This document shows positions 6,935 through 9,982 of a stretch of DNA of 9,982 nt, piece by piece. This DNA is from Phycisphaerales bacterium. Lineage in GTDB: Bacteria; Planctomycetota; Phycisphaerae; Phycisphaerales; UBA1924. The position numbers and the translations under genes are program-made. The first letter of the stretch is position 1, and every line of letters begins with the position of its first letter. The notes below the pieces were generated by a model. That model did no database searches, was not told the origin of the DNA, and saw nothing but the letters and a program-made list of their open reading frames with translations. The stretch spans positions 1 to 9,982 of the forward strand of contig SLFH01000120.1 in NCBI GenBank assembly GCA_007124345.1, in the 5' to 3' direction.

Positions 6935-7942
6935 CTACAGCGAGGATCCTCCTCCCGCTGCACCCGACATCCCTGCCGCAAGCCGTAAACCGCGGAGTTT
7001 CGCCGATCTCGACCTCGGGTTCCGCTCGACTTCGGCTTCCGAAGGCCTGACCACGCCCCGCGCGATCTCCTCGGCCAGCCCCCGCGAGACCAATTCGGCG
7101 AACGCCCGCTTGACGGGCCGGTCCTCCAGCGAGTGGAACGAGATCACCGCGACCCTCGCCCCGGGCGAGAGCCAGCCCGCCGCGCCCCCCACCGCCGCGG
7201 GCGCCCGGGAAACCGCGCCCAGCAGCGACTCCAGACTGCCCAGCTCGTCGTTGACGGCGATGCGGATCGCCTGGAAGGTCTTCGTGGCCGGGTCGATGCT
7301 CTTGCCGGGCTTCGATCGCCTGCCCCGCTCCGGTCGCCCGCCACCCAGGGCCTCCCGGACGATGGCGGCGAGGTCGGCCGTGGTGCTGATCCGCTCTTCG
7401 GCCCTGGCCCGGACGATCGCCGCGGCGACGCGTCGCGCCGACCGCTCTTCCCCGTAGCGGTAGATCAGGTCGGCCAGCTCTCGTTCGGGCCAGGAGTTGA
7501 CGATCTCATCGGCGGTGATCTCCGCCGACCGGTCGAGGCGCATGTCCAGCGGGCCTCCGGAGCGAAAACTCATCCCCCGCTCCGGATCGTCCATCTGGCT
7601 GGAGGCGAAGCCGAGGTCGGCCAGCAGCATGTCCGCCGCCAGTCCCCGCTCCGCCAGCGTTCTGGGCAGATCCGCGAAGTTGGCCCTGAGGGCGAGGATC
7701 GTCGGGCAGGGCAGGCCCGCGTCGGCGCAGTCGGCCCGCACCCGTGCCTCGGCCCTGGTGAGATTCTCTGGATCGAGGTCGTTGAGCACGACCGTGCCTC
7801 CCGCCCCGAGCCGCTGTGCGACCGCAGAGGCGTGCCCGCCCAAGCCGGCCGTGGCGTCGGCGAAGACCTCGCCCTCGCGCGGATCGAGCATCGCGAGCGT
7901 CTCGGCGAGCAGCACCGGGATGTGCGAGGGTCGGTCGGGCAC
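6935..7942 (-). CDS. rsmH: 16S rRNA (cytosine(1402)-N4)-methyltransferase RsmH
   Basis: A 335-residue SAM-dependent methyltransferase (formerly MraW) that methylates N4 of C1402 in the 16S rRNA decoding centre. Family signatures run the whole length: HIPVLLAE (7-14), the SAM-binding DATAGLGGH (29-37), LLADLGFASSQMD (106-118), RGMSF..GGPLDMRLD (122-137), YRYGEE (161-166), TKTFQAIRIAVNDEL (220-234) and VISFHSLEDRPVK (266-278), with NPRSRSAKLR near the end. Length is slightly above the usual 300-320. The only usable start is GTG 7942, which puts the HIPVLL motif at the usual distance from the N-terminus; no in-frame ATG lies upstream. No Shine-Dalgarno is visible (the leader is CTCTCCCTC), so a leaderless or near-leaderless mRNA is possible. 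It heads the division cluster, as rsmH does in standard dcw operons. Confidence 0.97.
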   Translation of the reverse strand: MPDRPSHIPVLLAETLAMLDPREGEVFADATAGLGGHASAVAQRLGAGGTVVLNDLDPENLTRAEARVRADCADAGLPCPTILALRANFADLPRTLAERGLAADMLLADLGFASSQMDDPERGMSFRSGGPLDMRLDRSAEITADEIVNSWPERELADLIYRYGEERSARRVAAAIVRARAEERISTTADLAAIVREALGGGRPERGRRSKPGKSIDPATKTFQAIRIAVNDELGSLESLLGAVSRAPAAVGGAAGWLSPGARVAVISFHSLEDRPVKRAFAELVSRGLAEEIARGVVRPSEAEVERNPRSRSAKLRGLRLAAGMSGAAGGGSSL

Positions 7943-7998
7943 GAGGGAGAGCGTATCGCCCCGTCGCCCTCCAACACGGGGCGAAGTAGACTCGACGC
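7943..7998. promoter_or_regulatory. Divergent promoter region with 9-bp inverted repeat (candidate operator)
   Basis: Only 56 bp separate the divergent starts of rsmH and sppA. In the middle is a perfect inverted repeat, TCGCCCCGT (7956-7964) and ACGGGGCGA (7976-7984), with 11 nt between and arm centres 20 bp apart, two helical turns. It is flanked by two possible -10 hexamers of the TAnnnT kind: TAGACT on the plus strand (7987-7992), 6 nt before the sppA ATG, and TACGCT on the minus strand (complement of 7950-7955), 7 nt before the rsmH GTG. Neither gene has a Shine-Dalgarno, which fits leaderless transcripts. The repeat is certain; its role as an operator is inference, and it could instead be an RNA hairpin. 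Confidence 0.5.
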
Positions 7999-9000
7999 AT
8001 GAATGCAGCGCGTTTCGTGGTGGCTCTGATCGTGTTCTCGCAGTTCCTGCTCTTGGCGGGGTGCTCCCCGATCCGCTTCCGCGTCACGATCGGGCCCGAC
8101 GACGAGCGGCTCGAAGAGACCGTCGTCCTGGCCGACCCACGCCCGGGCCGTCACAAGATCGCGATGATCGACCTGTCCGGCCTGATCGCCGACCGTCGCC
8201 CGCCGGGACTCCTCGCCCCGGGGGAAAACCCCGTCGACGCCTTCCTTGCGGCGCTAAAGAAGGCCGAGGAAGACTCCCGCGTGCGGGCCGTGCTCGTCCG
8301 AATCAACTCGCCGGGCGGGACCGTCTCGGCCAGCGACATCCTCTACGAGGAGCTCCGCCTGTTCAGCGACCGCACCGGCAAGCCGGTCGTCGCCCACCTC
8401 GGCGAAATCGCCGCCAGCGGCGGGTACTACATCGCGCTGGGCGCCGACACCATCGTCGCCCACCCCTCGGGCGTGACCGGTTCGATCGGGGTGATCATCC
8501 CGACGATCAATCTCGCCGACGGGCTCGGACGCATCGGGATCACGGGACGGTCGGTCGTCAGCGGCCCCAACAAGAACATCGCCAGCCCGATCGAGCCGGC
8601 GCAGGAGGAGCACTACCGCATCCTCCAATCCATGGTCGACGAGATGCACGGGCGCTTTGTAGAGAAGGTCCGCAACCGGCGACCGGGCCTCGACCCCGCC
8701 GACCTCGCCGGCGCGACCGACGGACGGGTCTTCACCGGCTCACGCGCCGTCGAGCTGGGGCTGGCCGACCGCACCGGCGGGCTGCGAGAAGCGTTCGAGG
8801 AGGCCAAGGCTCGGGCTGGGATCGAGCGGGCGAGCCTGGTGAAGTACCACGCCGAGGGCCGGACGCTGCGCACGCCCTACGCGACGGGGCCGGCGCCTTC
8901 GGCTTCCGACGGCGCTTTCTTCGAGCTCCGGATGGGCGCCGGGACCGGCGAGCTGACGCCCGGTCGCGCGTACTTCGTGTGGCCGCAGGCGGTGCGCTAA
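7999..9000 (+). CDS. sppA: Signal peptide peptidase SppA-type serine protease, lipoprotein
   Basis: A 333-residue peptidase of family S49 that cleaves leftover signal peptides or other membrane-associated peptides. The N-terminus has a short hydrophobic segment and the lipobox LLLAGC, so Cys22 is the likely lipidation site, holding the enzyme on the periplasmic face. The domain is the short, single-domain (bacillus-like) form. It includes VLVRINSPGGTVSASDILYE (98-117), the catalytic serine S140 in GEIAASGGYYIALGAD, VTGSIGVI (159-166), and the candidate catalytic lysine K192 in SGPNKNIASP. The 52-residue Ser-Lys spacing equals that of Bacillus subtilis SppA. GRVFTGSRAVELGLAD (242-257) is also typical. 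The last 45 residues are not conserved. The start is ATG 7999, needed for the lipoprotein signal; there is no ribosome site. It is divergent from rsmH and 203 bp upstream of the ompH-like gene. Confidence 0.93.
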   Translation: MNAARFVVALIVFSQFLLLAGCSPIRFRVTIGPDDERLEETVVLADPRPGRHKIAMIDLSGLIADRRPPGLLAPGENPVDAFLAALKKAEEDSRVRAVLVRINSPGGTVSASDILYEELRLFSDRTGKPVVAHLGEIAASGGYYIALGADTIVAHPSGVTGSIGVIIPTINLADGLGRIGITGRSVVSGPNKNIASPIEPAQEEHYRILQSMVDEMHGRFVEKVRNRRPGLDPADLAGATDGRVFTGSRAVELGLADRTGGLREAFEEAKARAGIERASLVKYHAEGRTLRTPYATGPAPSASDGAFFELRMGAGTGELTPGRAYFVWPQAVR

Positions 9001-9203
9001 AGGCCTCTCACGGCTGGTTTCGGGGTTTATTCGTGCCTTTGTGGATCGAGGGCCCCCGCCACCTAGACTGATATTGACCGGTATCAGCGACGGCGGAGGC
9101 GCGAACAGTCACGCGCCGGGGCCGTATGCAGCAGCGTCATCGGATCGCCCTCCCCGAAAGCAGGAATCGCAGGGCACGGACGCACAGACAGGAGTATGCA
9201 AGA
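9001..9203 (+). promoter_or_regulatory. Intergenic leader of the OmpH-like gene with candidate -10 and hairpin
   Basis: A 203-bp gap. TAGACT (9064-9069), the same hexamer found before sppA, is a possible -10, with TTGTGG (9039-9044) as a poor -35 at 19 bp. That would give a 5' leader of about 125 nt. In it lies a hairpin, GGCGCG (9098-9103) with CGCGCC (9112-9117) and an 8-nt loop. The ribosome-binding site is GGAG (9191-9194), 9 nt before the ATG at 9204. No terminator for sppA is visible, so partial readthrough is possible. Confidence 0.4.
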
Positions 9204-9860
9204 ATGAAGACCAAGCTCGCCGCCATCATGGTCGGAGGATCGCTCGCCGTTGCAGGACTCGCGGTTTCGCAGTTCAGCACGGCCGGCGCGAGCGCCCGCA
9301 CCGCGCCCGAGTCGGCGCGTGTCGCGACGATCGATGTGTTCGCAATCGTCGATCGCGTGCTGATGAACGAGGAGAACCAGCAGGCGATGATGGCCCTCCA
9401 GAACCGGGTCAACGAGGAGCTCAACGAGATCGACGAGCGCGTGCGCGGCCTTCAGGCCCGGCTCAATGAACTGCCCGAGGAGAGCCCCGAGCGCTTCCAG
9501 ATCATCCAGGAAGGCCAGATGATCCTCCAGCAGCGTGAGGAACTCTACAACAGCGCCGTCGAGCAACTCGACGCCCAGCGCGCAGAGCTCGCCGCAGACG
9601 CCTACGAGCAGATCCACAAAGCCGCCAACGAACTCGCCAACGGCAATGGGTACACGCATGTCATCGCGACCCGCGGCGGGCCCGACAACATGGACCGACG
9701 CGCGATCAACGCTGTCGTGCAGGAGATCACCCTCCGCCCGATGCTCGCCTTCCCCGAGAGCGACGACATCACCGAGCGCGTCATGAAGCACCTCGGCATC
9801 GATCCCGACGAAGAGATCGAGACCGAGATGATGGACATGGCGCCGCCCTTCGGCGGGTAA
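9204..9860 (+). CDS. OmpH/Skp-family periplasmic chaperone
   Basis: A 218-residue exported protein. Residues 1-30 are a Sec signal peptide (MKTKLAAIMVGG, hydrophobic core, cleavage near AGASA). The mature part has the Skp layout: an N-terminal strand ARVATIDVFAIVDRVL (38-53), a long heptad-rich helical hairpin (about 55-145, e.g. NRVNEELNEIDERVRGLQARL), then a return to the body with GYTHVIATRGG (149-159) and the family-typical DITERVMKHLG (188-198). Skp trimers hold unfolded outer-membrane proteins in the periplasm. An acidic, Met-rich tail (DPDEEIETEMMDMAPPFGG) follows and is unusual. The start is ATG 9204, supported by GGAG and by the signal peptide; the frame is open to an ATG at 9126, but that extension would put arginine-rich residues before the signal. 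The stop is followed immediately by a tandem repeat array. Confidence 0.85.
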   Translation: MKTKLAAIMVGGSLAVAGLAVSQFSTAGASARTAPESARVATIDVFAIVDRVLMNEENQQAMMALQNRVNEELNEIDERVRGLQARLNELPEESPERFQIIQEGQMILQQREELYNSAVEQLDAQRAELAADAYEQIHKAANELANGNGYTHVIATRGGPDNMDRRAINAVVQEITLRPMLAFPESDDITERVMKHLGIDPDEEIETEMMDMAPPFGG

Positions 9861-9982
9861 TCTTCACGCCGGCCTCCGCCGGCTGAGGGGACAGTCTTCA
9901 CGCCGGCCTCCGCCGGCTGAGGGGACAGTCTTCACGCCGGCCTCCGCCGGCTGAGGGGACAGTCTTCACGCCGGCCTCCGCC
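9861..9982 (+). repeat. Tandem array of identical 34-bp palindromic repeats, truncated by window end
   Basis: The array starts right after the ompH-like stop codon. Units lie at 9861-9894, 9895-9928, 9929-9962 and a partial fourth (20 nt) at 9963-9982; all visible bases are identical. Each unit contains GCCGGC-CTCC-GCCGGC, a 6-bp stem with a 4-nt loop, extended by CTTCA/TGAGG pairing around one bulged C. So each unit can fold by itself as RNA or single-stranded DNA. There are no spacers between units, so this is not CRISPR. The unit is not a multiple of three and no reading frame passes through it. Copy number cannot be known from here. Confidence 0.95.

Noticed and set aside
7133..9071. Long plus-strand frames overlapping rsmH and sppA
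   Set aside because: They are shadows of two genes with full sets of family motifs, and their translations are Arg/Pro-rich without recognisable domains.
9126..9203. Upstream ATG start for the OmpH-like protein
   Set aside because: It would add 26 charged residues before a good signal peptide; ATG 9204 has GGAG at 9 nt.
9861..9982. CRISPR array
   Set aside because: The units are head-to-tail with no spacers, and no cas gene is present.

Overview
The window looks like chromosomal DNA from a high-GC planctomycete, most likely a member of the Phycisphaerae. This rests on four things: a secreted protein with a VPAPA...RRRR sorting tail of the PEP-CTERM type, an ordinary diderm envelope gene set (lipoproteins, SppA, Skp/OmpH), dense coding with 4-nt stop/start overlaps, and several GTG starts. 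The assignment is inference from gene content; no rRNA or other taxonomic marker is present. I see no tRNA, rRNA, insertion sequence, phage gene or defence system.

Layout. (1) Positions 2-2196, plus strand: the 3' part of valS (its 5' end lies outside the window), followed through an ATGA overlap by a lipoprotein with an HEGWH metallopeptidase site. (2) A hairpin terminator around 2230-2255 sits between convergent genes. (3) Positions 2280-3155, minus strand: a secreted PEP-CTERM-type protein with its own leader. (4) Positions 3369-7942, minus strand: a small division and cell-wall cluster, transcribed rsmH -> triple-LysM membrane protein -> FtsL-like protein -> ftsI/PBP. (5) A 56-bp divergent intergenic region holds a 9-bp perfect inverted repeat that fits between two possible -10 boxes. 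(6) Positions 7999-9000, plus strand: a lipoprotein SppA-type peptidase. (7) Positions 9204-9860, plus strand: an OmpH/Skp-like periplasmic chaperone. (8) From 9861 to the window end: a tandem array of identical 34-bp palindromic repeats, starting one base after the ompH stop codon and running off the edge.

How the genes fit together. The centre of the window is a reduced dcw-type operon for septal peptidoglycan synthesis (RsmH, FtsL-like, FtsI). A peptidoglycan-binding LysM protein occupies the slot between rsmH and ftsL, where most bacteria have nothing. Divergent to it are two envelope-maintenance genes, a signal-peptide-peptidase-like lipoprotein and a Skp-like chaperone. Planctomycetes are known for lacking ftsZ, so an intact transpeptidase/FtsL module is worth noting. 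The most unusual DNA structures are the 34-bp repeat array and the inverted repeat between rsmH and sppA. I found no clear new multi-gene system.
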